In this document: one piece after another, positions 34,220 through 42,649 of the stretch
Layout of the letters: the number at the start of each line of letters is the position of its first letter
How positions within the stretch are numbered: position 1 is the first letter of the stretch
Source: Bettongia penicillata ogilbyi
Taxonomy: Eukaryota; Chordata; Mammalia; Diprotodontia; Potoroidae
Length of the DNA: 64,000 nt
NCBI GenBank assembly: GCA_023548195.1
Contig: JAJHZJ010000578.1
Location: 1 to 64,000, forward strand
Direction of reading: 5' to 3'
The notes under the pieces: model-generated
Told to the model about the DNA's origin: nothing
The model's input: only the letters and a program-made list of their open reading frames with translations
The model's database searches: none
Made by a program: the position numbers and the translations under genes

Positions 34220-35320
34220 ATGCCCAGGAAAGGGAAGAAAAATAAGACTATAGAGAGCTTCTTTGAGCGGGTGCAAATGTTCCCACCTTTCAATTCTGAT
34301 GAGGAGGAAATATTCTTACCATCAGGGAAAGACGTGGAGGGCAGGGCCTCTGTATCCCGGACATCCCAGGGGGATGTCTGGTGGGCTCAGGCCTTGGGGG
34401 AGCTCGGGAAGGATTTTGAGGGGCAGGTTGGACAGGTGGAGGGGGAACTGGGGGAGAGATGGGAGAGATGCGGGAGGGGTTTGGGGGGGCGAGTCGGTGC
34501 CTTGGTAGGGGAGACCCAGGGAAGTGCTGAAGAGGATAACACCTTGAAGGGTGGGCTCACTCAATTGGCAAGGGAGGTTCAGGAGGCCAGTGAGGAGAGG
34601 AATGCTTTCAGGGGCAGAGTTGGCCAGGTGGAGGGGGATGTTCAGAGGCTCATTGATGATAATTGTTCTCTCAGAATTGGAGTGGAGCAGATGGAGTCTG
34701 GTGACTTTCTGGGAGACCAGTAGGTCACAGGGCAAAACCGGGGGAGTGGGAAAGTGGAAGAGAATGTGAAGTATCTCATGGGAGGGACAACTGACCTGGA
34801 GGATGGATCCAGGGGAGACAATTTGAAGATTGTGGGACTGCCTGGGGGTCATGATCAGCGGGGGAGCCTGGACATCATCTTCCATGAGGTTGTCGAGGGG
34901 GGCTGCCTTGGTGATCTGCAGCCAGAGGGTGAAGTTGGTATTGAGGGAGTCCATCTATCCCCACCTGAGGGAGATCCAGGGGGGGAAACTCCTGGGAACA
35001 CTGTGGCCAGATTCCAGAGCTCCCAGGTCAGGGAGAGGGTCTTGCAGGCAGCTGGAGAGAAGCAATTCCAGTGTTGTGGAAATAAAATCAGGATGGCTCA
35101 GGATCTAGCGGCTTCTACATTGGGAGATCAAGGGGCGTGGAGTGGGATGTTCCGGAGGTCAGGGGAACTGGGACTCAGGCCAAGAATCACCTACCGAGCA
35201 AAACTGAGTGTAATACTACAGGGGAAAATATGGTCTTTCAATGAAGCAGAGGAATTTCAGGCATTCTTGGTGGAAAGACCAGAGCTGAAAAGAGGGTTTG
35301 ACTTTCAAACACAGGAATGA
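34220..35320 (+). pseudogene. HAL1 ORF1, A-to-G hypermutated
   Basis: The 367-codon interval from ATG to TGA has the same length as the intact ORF1 and keeps its frame throughout. There is one internal stop, TAG at 34720-34722, where the intact copy has GAA. That change needs a G-to-T and so is not part of the A-to-G pattern. Lysines drop from 45 in the intact protein to 15. Typical replacements are Lys to Gly/Glu/Arg, Asn to Asp/Ser/Gly, Glu to Gly and Ile/Met to Val. A-to-G changes cannot create a stop from a sense codon, which explains why the frame survives. The coiled coil would be wrecked by glycines. The first ~40 codons and the YRAKLSVILQGKIW region near the end are nearly normal. Confidence 0.9.
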
Positions 35321-36264
35321 GAGGAAGCATGGAAAAGTAAACGGCAGGAAGAAGTCATAAGGGACTTACCAAAAGTGAACTGTTTACATTCCTACATGGA
35401 AAGACAATATTTGTAACTCTTAAAACTTTTCAGTATCTGGGTGGTTGGTGGGATCACACACACACATACACACACACACGTACACGTGTGCATGCACACA
35501 CACATGCGCACATGCATGCACATGCAGAGATGGAGAGTGTGGAGTGAATTGAATGGGATGGGACCATATCTTAAAAGAAATTAAGGTAAATGGTGAGAGA
35601 GAAATGTAGTGGGAGGAGAGAGGGTGAAATGGAATGGGGTAAATTATATGTCATTCAAGAGGCAGGCAGGAGACTTTTTGGTGGGGGGAAAAAGAGGAGA
35701 GCTGAGAAAAAAAAAAAAACAAGAGGTTTGCCCTCGTTGCATTCGACTGAAGGAAGGAATAAAATGCACACTCATTTTGGTATGAAAACCTATCTTACAA
35801 TACGGGAGGGTGGGGGGGGAGATAAGCAAGGTGGGGATGATGGAAGGAAGGGCAATGGGAGGAGGGAGCAATTTGAAGTCAACACTCGGGGAGGGACAGG
35901 ATCAAAAGACAGAAGAGAAACAATGATGGGCAGGATAGGATGGAGGGTAATTCAGTTAGTCTTACACAACACGACTATTATCGAAGTCATTTGCAAAACT
36001 ACACGGATATGGCCTATATTGAATTGCCTGCCTTCCCAAAGGGAATGGGTGGGGAGGGAGGGATGGGGAGAATTTGGAACTCAAAGTTTTAGGAACAACT
36101 GTTTAGTATTGTTCTTGCTACTAGGAAATAAAACATACAGTTAATGAAGAATAGAAAGTCATCTGGCTCTACAGGACAAAAGAGAAGATGGGGACAAGAG
36201 AAGGGAGGGATGATAGAAGAGAGGGCAGATTGGTGATAGGGAAAATTAGATTGCTTGGTGTATT

Positions 36265-36290
36265 GGGATGGGGGGAGGGGAGAAAAGGGG
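36265..36290 (+). other. G-run tract (G-quadruplex motif) in HAL1 3' UTR
   Basis: Four G-runs (GGG, GGGGGG, GGGG, GGGG) with short spacers lie ~75 bp before the poly(A). The same tract recurs in other HAL1 3' UTRs. In L1s such a tract in the 3' UTR is conserved and can fold as a quadruplex. Confidence 0.6.
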
Positions 36291-36365
36291 AGAAAATTAG
36301 GAACCCAAAATTTTGTGAAAATGAATGTAAAAAGTTAAATAAATAAATTTTTGTTAAAAAAAAAA

Positions 36366-36701
36366 TCCCAATGGTCTCTTATAGCAAAATGCCTTCCATA
36401 TCCAGAGAAAAAAATATGCAATTCCATTGCAGAATGTCGTAGATCATTTTCTTTTGTATTATGTTTTGGTTTGTTTTATGATTTCTCCCATTCATTTTAA
36501 TTCTTCTATGTAACATGACTAAGGTGAAAATGTATTTAATAAGAATGTATGTGTAGAACCTATATAAAATTGTATGCTGTCTCAGGGAGGGAGGAGTAAG
36601 GGAGGGGAAAAGCAGGGGTAGGGAGGGGAAAAAAATCTAAGTTATACAGAAGTGATTGTAGAACACTGAAAATAAATAAAATAATAAAAAAAACCTCAAT
36701 A
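36366..36701 (+). mobile_element. L1-type 3' end carried between HAL1 poly(A) and target duplication
   Basis: The segment is homologous, with divergence, to L1 3' ends at 48481-48800 (TCCCAA.GG.CTC, ATGCC.TCCA.AT.CAGA, CCTATATAAAATTG). It ends in its own AATAAATAAAATAATAAAAAAAA tail just before the right-hand duplication. Because no duplication separates it from HAL1, it probably came in with it as a read-through 3' transduction. Confidence 0.6.
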
Positions 36702-36716
36702 AAATGCATATACTAT

Positions 36717-37314
36717 TCAACTTCTTATAGAAGTTAAAGGGGTTGAAGGAGGAAGTAGACATTAAGACTAGTGGAGGACCTAAATTTTCCTTCTCAGAAC
36801 TAGATAAATCTTCCCACAAAATAAGCAAGAAAGAAATTAACAAGGTGGATAGAATTTTAGAAAAGTTAGATATGATAGACCTCTGGAGAAAATAGAATGG
36901 GGTTAGAAAGAAATAGACATTTTTCTCAGTGGTACATGGCATCTGCACAAAAATTGACTATCGATTAGGGCATCAGTACTTCACAATTAAATTCAGAAAG
37001 AAAAAATCTTGAAATGCATCCTTTTTACATGATAATGCAAGAAAATTAAATTAAGTAAAAGAGAGTGAAAAGATAGACTAAAATTAAATGGAAACCAAAT
37101 AGTTTAAACCTAAAGAATATGTGAGTCAAAGAATAAATCATAGAAATAATCAATAATTTCATTAGAGTGACAAAAATGAGACAATATACCAAAATGTATA
37201 AGATGCAGCCAAAGCAGTACTTTGGGAAAATTTTGTATCACTAAACACTTATATCAATAAAATAAAGAAAATATAGATCAAAAATTGGACATGCAAATAA
37301 AACTGAAAATAATT
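36717..37314 (+). mobile_element. Decayed L1 ORF2, continuation
   Basis: It continues the ORF2 broken at 33477 (AACTTCTTATAGAAGTTAAAGG) through landmarks such as TGGAAACCAAATAGTTTAA and AAAATTAAGTACTTTGGG-like DNA, up to the next insertion. Many stops. Confidence 0.65.
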
Positions 37315-37343
37315 AAAATCCCCAATTGGGGGGGTGGTGGAGC

Positions 37344-37354
37344 CAAGATGGCGG
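37344..37354 (+). promoter_or_regulatory. YY1-like site at HAL1 5' end
   Basis: CAAGATGGCGG lies 17 bases into the element, in the same relative position as in the other young copies. Confidence 0.55.
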
Positions 37355-37827
37355 AGTAGAAGGACGCACGTTTACGAGCTCCGACACCAAAAGCCCATGG
37401 AATTAATGTAAAAAGAATCCCCCATAACTTCTGGGTCAATACAAGGTGTGCAGAAGCAGAGTGGAAGAGATTTCCATTCCGGAGAGCCCTGGAGACCCCT
37501 CCCCAGGGTCCGACGCGCCCCGGAAAGTGGACCCCACCCCGAGCGCTGCCCTGGCCGTGGCCCCAGAGAAGCTGATCCTAGCAGGCTTCAGAGACGGAAG
37601 CTCCAGCAGCCGGGAAAGTCCCTCCGCCCACAGAAGCTACAGGTCAGTGAGAAAGAAGGCCGGGCTGGAGGAGAGGGGAAGCAGGGCGTCTCCGTGACTC
37701 GGGCCCCCTCGGGAGGAAGCGGCGGCGGCAGAGATTGCGGGGGCAGGAAGCGGCGGAGGCAGAGGTGTGGGAGCGGCTGAGGCAGCAGCGGACCAGGAAT
37801 CGGGAATCCCCCAGCGGCAGGCAGGAT

Positions 37828-38057
37828 CTTCGTTACAGAAGATTCCTGCATAGGACCTGATGGAGCTGAGCCTGGGAGACGGCCCTGCCCCAAGCCCGCT
37901 CTGTTACTGAAGGCTTCTGCATAAAGCCCCAAGGGAGCGGGGTTTGGGAGGCGGGCCCCCCACCCCGCCCCCACCTGTTCCATTACTGAAAGTCTCTGCA
38001 CAAAGCCCCCCGAGGGATCAGAGTCTCGGAGGCGGCCCTGGCCCCACCCCAGCACCT
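37828..38057 (+). repeat. Three tandem ~75-bp units in HAL1 5' UTR
   Basis: Units at about 37828-37900, 37901-37977 and 37978-38057 each read roughly TTACTGAAGG, CTCTGCATAAAG, CCTGAGGGAGC, GGGAGGCGGCCCTG, CCCCACCC. They are imperfect copies, so the array is not new. Other HAL1s have one (1, 15, 41 kb) or two (30, 34 kb) units. Confidence 0.8.
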
Positions 38058-38186
38058 GAACTAAAGCTCACTGATTGACAGCCAGCAGGAGGAAAGCCCA
38101 TTTAAATCTCAGAGGCCAAGCACTAGCTGGGCGGATCCAGGCGGGGGTGGAAAGGAATCTCAGAAGCCAAGTAACTGGCTGGGAAA

Positions 38187-39287
38187 ATGCCTAGAAAAGG
38201 GAAGAAAAATAAGACTTTAGAGAGTTTTTTCCAACAAATGCAAATGATCCCGACCTTTGGATCTGATGATGAGGACGTATCCTTGCAATCAGGGAAAGAT
38301 GTGGAGGGTGGCGCCTCAGTACCCCAGACACCCCAGGGGGGTGGTGGGTGGGCTCAGGCCCTGGAAGAGCTCAAAAAGGATTTTGAAAAGCAAGTTAGAC
38401 AGGTGGAGGAAAAACTGGGAAGAGAAATGTCAGAGATGCAACAAAAGTATGAAAAACAGGTCAATACCTTGGTAAAGGAGACCCAAAAAAATGCTGAGGA
38501 AATTAACACCTTGAAAAATAGGCTCACCCAATTGGCAAAGGAGGTTCAAAAAGCCAATGAGGAGAAGAATGCTTTCAAAAGCAGAATGAGCCAAATGGAA
38601 AAAGAGGCTCAAAAGCTCACTGAATTTAATAGTTCTCTCAAAATTAGAATGGAACAGATAGAGTCTAATGACTTTATGAGAAACCAAGAAATCACCAAAC
38701 AAAACCAAAAGAACGAAAAAATGGAAGAGAATGTGAAATATATCATGGGAAAAACAACTGACCTGGAAAATAGATCCAGGAGAGACAATTTAAAAATTAT
38801 GGGACTACCTGAAACTCATGATCAAAAAAAGACCCTAGACATCATCTTCCATGAAATTATCAAGGAAAACTGCCCTGACATTCTAGAACCAGAGGGCAAA
38901 ATCAGTATTGAAAGAATGCATCAATCACCACCTGAAAGAGATCCAAAAAGAGAAACTCCTAGGAATATTGTGGCCAAATTCCAGAACTCCCAGCTCAAGG
39001 AAAAAATCTTACAAGCAGCTAGAAAGAAACAATTCCAGTACTGTGGAAATACAATCAGGATAACCCAAGATCTAGCAGCTTCTACATTAAGGGATCGAAG
39101 GGAGTGGAATAGGATATTCCAGAACGCAAAGGAACTAGGACTCAAACCAAGAATCACCTACCCAGCTAAACTGAGTATAATACTTCAAGGGAAAATATGG
39201 TCTTTCAATGAAACAGAGGACTTTCAATCATTCTTGATGAAAAAACCAGAGCTGAAAAGAAAATTTGACTTTCAAACACAAGAATGA
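38187..39287 (+). CDS. HAL1 ORF1 protein (L1 ORF1p-type RNA chaperone), intact
   Basis: A 366-residue open frame from the ATG in AAAATGCC to TGA. Residues 1-55 form a basic then acidic, low-complexity N-terminus (MPRKGKKNK start). About 58-190 is a long coiled coil of heptads rich in Lys/Glu/Gln (for example LTQLAKEVQKANEEKNAFK), the trimerisation region in known ORF1p. About 195-285 is an RRM-type domain beginning RRDNLKIMGLPE. About 286-366 is the C-terminal domain with QYCGNTIRITQDLAAS and YPAKLSIILQGKIWSFNE, closely matching the conserved YPAKLS core of L1 ORF1p. By family knowledge it binds its own RNA in the cytoplasm. The start is fixed by the identical ATG in all copies. No ORF2 follows, so reverse transcriptase must be supplied by another L1. 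Confidence 0.9.
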   Translation: MPRKGKKNKTLESFFQQMQMIPTFGSDDEDVSLQSGKDVEGGASVPQTPQGGGGWAQALEELKKDFEKQVRQVEEKLGREMSEMQQKYEKQVNTLVKETQKNAEEINTLKNRLTQLAKEVQKANEEKNAFKSRMSQMEKEAQKLTEFNSSLKIRMEQIESNDFMRNQEITKQNQKNEKMEENVKYIMGKTTDLENRSRRDNLKIMGLPETHDQKKTLDIIFHEIIKENCPDILEPEGKISIERMHQSPPERDPKRETPRNIVAKFQNSQLKEKILQAARKKQFQYCGNTIRITQDLAASTLRDRREWNRIFQNAKELGLKPRITYPAKLSIILQGKIWSFNETEDFQSFLMKKPELKRKFDFQTQE

Positions 39288-39423
39288 GAAGAAGCATGAA
39301 AAAGGAAACAGCAAAGAGAAGTCTTAAGGGACTTACCATGAGTGAACTGTTTACATTCCTACATGGAAAGACAATATTTGTAACTCTTAAAACTTTTCAG
39401 TATCTGGGTAGTTGGTGGGACCA

Positions 39424-39480
39424 CACATACACATGTACACGTATGCACACACATACACACATGCACACACATACAGAGAT
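39424..39480 (+). repeat. CA-rich microsatellite in HAL1 3' UTR
   Basis: An imperfect ACACAT/GCACAC run ~135 bp after the ORF1 stop. The same array is in every copy that retains this region (14163-14240, 35455-35530, 46155-46195 reversed, 26505-26540 reversed), with different lengths. It is part of the element rather than a later expansion. Confidence 0.85.
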
Positions 39481-40207
39481 AGAGAGCACAGATTGAACTG
39501 AATAGGATGGGACCATACCTTAAAAGAAACTAGGGTAAATGGTGAGAGAGAAATGTAGGGGGAGGGAAAGGGAAGGGGGTAAGTATATGTCATTTAAGAG
39601 GCAGGTAGGAGTTTTTCTTAGTGGAGGGAAAAAGAGGAGAGCTGAGGAAAAAAAAAAAAAACAAGAAGTTTACCCTCATCACATTTGACTAAACGAAGGA
39701 GTGAAATGCACACTCATTTTGGTATGAAAACCTATCTTACAGTATAAGAAAGCAGGGGAGAAGGAGATATTGCGGGGTGGGGGGGGGATGATGGAAGGGA
39801 GGGCAAAGGGAGGAGGGAGCAATTTGAAGTCAACACTTGGGGAGGGACAGGATCAAAAGACAGAAGAGAAACAATGAGGGGCAGGTTAGGAGGGATGGTA
39901 ATCCAGTTAGTCTTACACAACACGACTATCAGGGAGGTCATTGGCAAAACTACACAGATATGGCCTATATTGAATTGCCTGCTGTCCCAAAGGGAATGGG
40001 TGGGGAGGGAGGGATGGGGAGAATTTGGAACTCAAAGTTTTAGGAACAACTGTTTAGTATTGTTGTTGCAACTAGGAAAGAAGACATACAGTTAAGGAGG
40101 AATAGAAAGTCATCTGGCCCTACAGGAGAAAAGAGAAGATGGAGACAAGAGAAGGGAGAGATGACAGAAGAGAGGGCAGATTGGAGATAGGGAAAATTAG
40201 ATTGCTT

Positions 40208-40231
40208 GGGGTATTGGGGTGGGGGGAGGGG
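40208..40231 (+). other. G-quadruplex motif in HAL1 3' UTR
   Basis: GGGG, TATT, GGGG, T, GGGGGG, A, GGGG: four runs with spacers of 1-4 bases, a canonical quadruplex pattern, about 80 bp before the end of the element. Confidence 0.7.
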
Positions 40232-41249
40232 ATAAAAGGGGAGAAAATTTGGAACCCAAAAATTTGTGAAAATGAATGTAAAAAAATTAAATAAATAAAT
40301 TAATTTAAAAAAAAATCCCCAATTACGGAGCAAAGCCAAGATAGTAGTGAAAAGGATGGAATTTGCCTGAACTTTCCCCCAAACCACTACAAAAAACTTT
40401 AAATACTACTGCAAAACAAATTCTGGAGTGTCAGAATCCACAAAAGGACGGAGTGAAACATTTTTTCTAGTTCAGGATAATTTAGGTTGGTAGGAAAGGT
40501 CTGTTGCACCAGGGTGAGACAGAAGCATAGTCCAGCACAGCCACATCCCAGAAAACCAATATCAGAACTTGGGAGCAAGTAAATTAGTAGTTGCAGCATC
40601 AGTCTCTGGACCTCTCAGCTGACAGATAGTAAACAAGTCAGACTACTAGTCAGAAGGAGATCAGAGGGTCCATTTGCTGGCAATAGGGCCAGGACCCTGT
40701 TGCATTGCCCACATTTGCATCATGAGTCTCAGTCACAGGACAAGGAGGAGCACTAGAACATGCAGCTTGCAATAGCAGTGGAACTGGGATCCTAAGTTCC
40801 AGGGTAGAAAAAAACCTTCCTGGTCACTCACAGACCAGAGCACAGGCTGTAAGAGTTGTAAACATACCTATTCCTAGATCATACCACCTTAGAAGAATCA
40901 AAAATGTACAGGTTCCCAGAATTATCTTTGAATACTGCTGCACAAAATCCTGAAGATTAGGACACTGTCCCCTCTACTCCAGCAACAGAGTCCCACTTTA
41001 GCTCAGAATTTAAAATTAAGAAATAGGCTTGGAAAATGAGCAAAAAACAAACAAAACAAACAAAACAAAACAAAAGACAATAGACAAAAAAACCAGATCT
41101 TGACAATAGAAAGTTACTAGGAGAAAGTAAAGAACAAAATGCAAGCTTGGAAGAAGACAACAAAGTCAAAACTGCTACACTGAAAATTTCTATTGATCTC
41201 AGGCCATGAAAGACCTCAAAAAATATTTTTTAAAATCAAATGACAGAGA

Positions 41250-42126
41250 TAGAGGAGAAATTTGTTTGGAATACAGAGGCCTTGGCTTTTATGTCTTTTC
41301 CTGATGGTAAGCATTGTTCTTCCTCATCAGAAAGGAAAGGAGGAAACATCTGTTCACCAAGAAAGTACCCTTCTATGGTCTTATTTTTTTTCCTTTTCTG
41401 GGCATTTTCCCAACCAGTTCCTTGACTTCTGAGATTCTTCTCCACCCCCACCTAGATCCACCCAGCTAGTGCTTGGGGTCTGAGATTCAAATGCTGCTCC
41501 CCAGCCTCAGGGCTTTCAGCGACAGGCGGGGCTGCTATTCAGGGTAAGATTAAATTCAGGTTCTCAGGTAGGGGCAGGGCCACCTCCCAGGCTCAGTTCC
41601 CTCAGGGAGTTTATGCAAAGACCTTCAGTAATGGATCTGAGTTCCTGGGTCCGGGAGCCCCTGGCCGCTGCTGCCTCTGCCACTGCTTCCTGAGGGTACC
41701 TGAGTTATGGAGTACCTGCTGGAGTGCTGGAGTACCTGCTGGAGTACATATGGAGTTATGGTACCTGCTCCCTTCTCGGCCAGTCCAGAAGGCTGTCTCA
41801 CTGACCTGTAGCACCTGTGGGTGGAGGGACCTTCCTGGCCGCTAGAGGTTCCATCCCTGAAGCCTGCTTGGATCAGCTCCTCTCAGGGCATGCAGTCAAG
41901 GCAGGGCTGGGCTCTGCTGTCCGGTGCATGATGGACCTTTGGGATCGGTTTCTCAGGGCTCTCTGGAATGGAAATCTCCTCCCCTGCATTGCTGCTTGGC
42001 TTCCATTGCTCCAGAATTTGTGGAGAGCTCTTTTTACAGGAAATTTATGGGCTGTGGATTTGGAGCTAGCATATGTGAGTCTTTCTACTCTGCCATCTTG
42101 GCTCCTCCCCCTAGAGGAGAAATTTG
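41250..42126 (-). mobile_element. HAL1 5' fragment, 3'-truncated, with perfect target duplication
   Basis: A 15-bp duplication TAGAGGAGAAATTTG at 41250-41264 and 42112-42126 flanks a minus-strand piece (42111 to 41265). It contains the 5' end, a 5' UTR with a single ~75-bp unit (41549-41640) and the first ~55 codons of ORF1, ending in GTATTCCAAA with no poly(A). Elements made by normal target-primed reverse transcription keep the 3' end, so this one is unusual. Within its 5' UTR a 15-20 bp word (GAGTACCTGCTGGAGT) is locally repeated at 41705-41770. Confidence 0.85.
41265..41434 (-). pseudogene. HAL1 ORF1, N-terminal stub
   Basis: About 55 codons from the ATG region near 41405 (RKKKNKTIEGYF-like, then FPPFLSDEEEQCLPSGKDIK-like acidic linker) to the truncation at 41265. 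A one-base change in the lysine-rich run shifts the start frame. A stub only. Confidence 0.7.
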
Positions 42127-42649
42127 GAAGAGAAATGAGAGTGATACAAGAAAGTCATGAAAAAATAATCAGCAACTTGGTAAAAGAAGCACAAAAATTA
42201 CTGAAGAAAATAACACCTTAAAAATCAGAATAGGTCAAAAGCATGGAATGAACAAGGAAAATTAAATGTAGGGAAATACATAGTAACTATTACTGTGAAA
42301 AAAATTTACTCCAATATATAGAGAACTGAGTCAAATTTATATAACTAAGAGCCATTCCTCAATTGATAAATGATAAGCGCATATGAACAGGAAGTTTTCA
42401 GACAAAGGATTAAAGCTATCTACAGTCATATGAAAAAATTCTCTTGAGGATTTTATCTCTTTTTTCTTTCACAAGATGTCTAACATGAAAGTATCTTTTG
42501 CATGACTGCATATGTATAACCTATATCAAATTGTTTGCTTTCTTAATGAAGCAGAGGAGGAAAGGGAGGAGAGGAAGAATTTGGAACTCATTTTTTTAGA
42601 TGTTTAAATTGTTTTTACATGTAATTGAGGAAAACTAAAATATTACTTT

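Larger units (their letters stand above)
33478..36716 (+). mobile_element. HAL1, full-length, A-to-G hypermutated, with 3' extension
   Basis: A 15-bp duplication with one mismatch (AAATGCATACACTAT at 33478-33492, AAATGCATATACTAT at 36702-36716) encloses a complete sense HAL1 (33493-36365) plus 336 bp of extra sequence (36366-36701). The element has a 5' UTR with two ~75-bp units, an ORF1 interval of exactly 1101 nt, and a 3' UTR with poly(A) at 36356-36365. From about 34340 to 35830 it differs from its relatives overwhelmingly by A-to-G changes on this strand; the 5' UTR, the first ~120 nt of ORF1 and the last 500 bp do not. Confidence 0.9.
37315..40324 (+). mobile_element. HAL1, full-length, intact ORF1
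   Basis: A perfect 13-bp duplication AAAATCCCCAATT flanks it (37315-37327, 40312-40324). The element (37328-40311) comprises an 859-bp GC-rich 5' UTR with a CAAGATGGCGG start and three ~75-bp units, a 1101-bp ORF1, a 1024-bp 3' UTR and a poly(A) tail. No ORF2 is present. Immediately to the right is an older L1 whose own duplication uses the same 13 bp. The best preserved member of the family here and presumably recent. Confidence 0.95.
40325..42649 (+). mobile_element. Older L1 with 5' end, interrupted by HAL1 fragment
   Basis: It begins right at the HAL1 duplication with GGAGCAAAGCCAAGATAGTAG, a 5' end of a different L1 lineage. A ~900-bp 5' UTR with (AAAC)n at 41045-41075 leads into ORF1 coiled-coil DNA (41200-41249 and 42127-42230). 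It then jumps to an L1 3' UTR (42430-42640) ending at TTTATAAATTCCCAATT. That last word matches the TCCCCAATT at the left, so this L1 and the HAL1 at 37328 share one target. ORF2 is absent through internal deletion. Confidence 0.65.

Noticed and set aside
34322..34954. A 210-codon minus-strand frame over the hypermutated ORF1
   Set aside because: It exists because A-to-G on the plus strand removes T from the minus strand and with it most stops. The minus-strand copies do not keep it.
33493..36365. APOBEC-type cytosine editing as the cause of the clustered changes
   Set aside because: That would appear as G-to-A (or C-to-T). The changes seen run from A to G on the sense strand.
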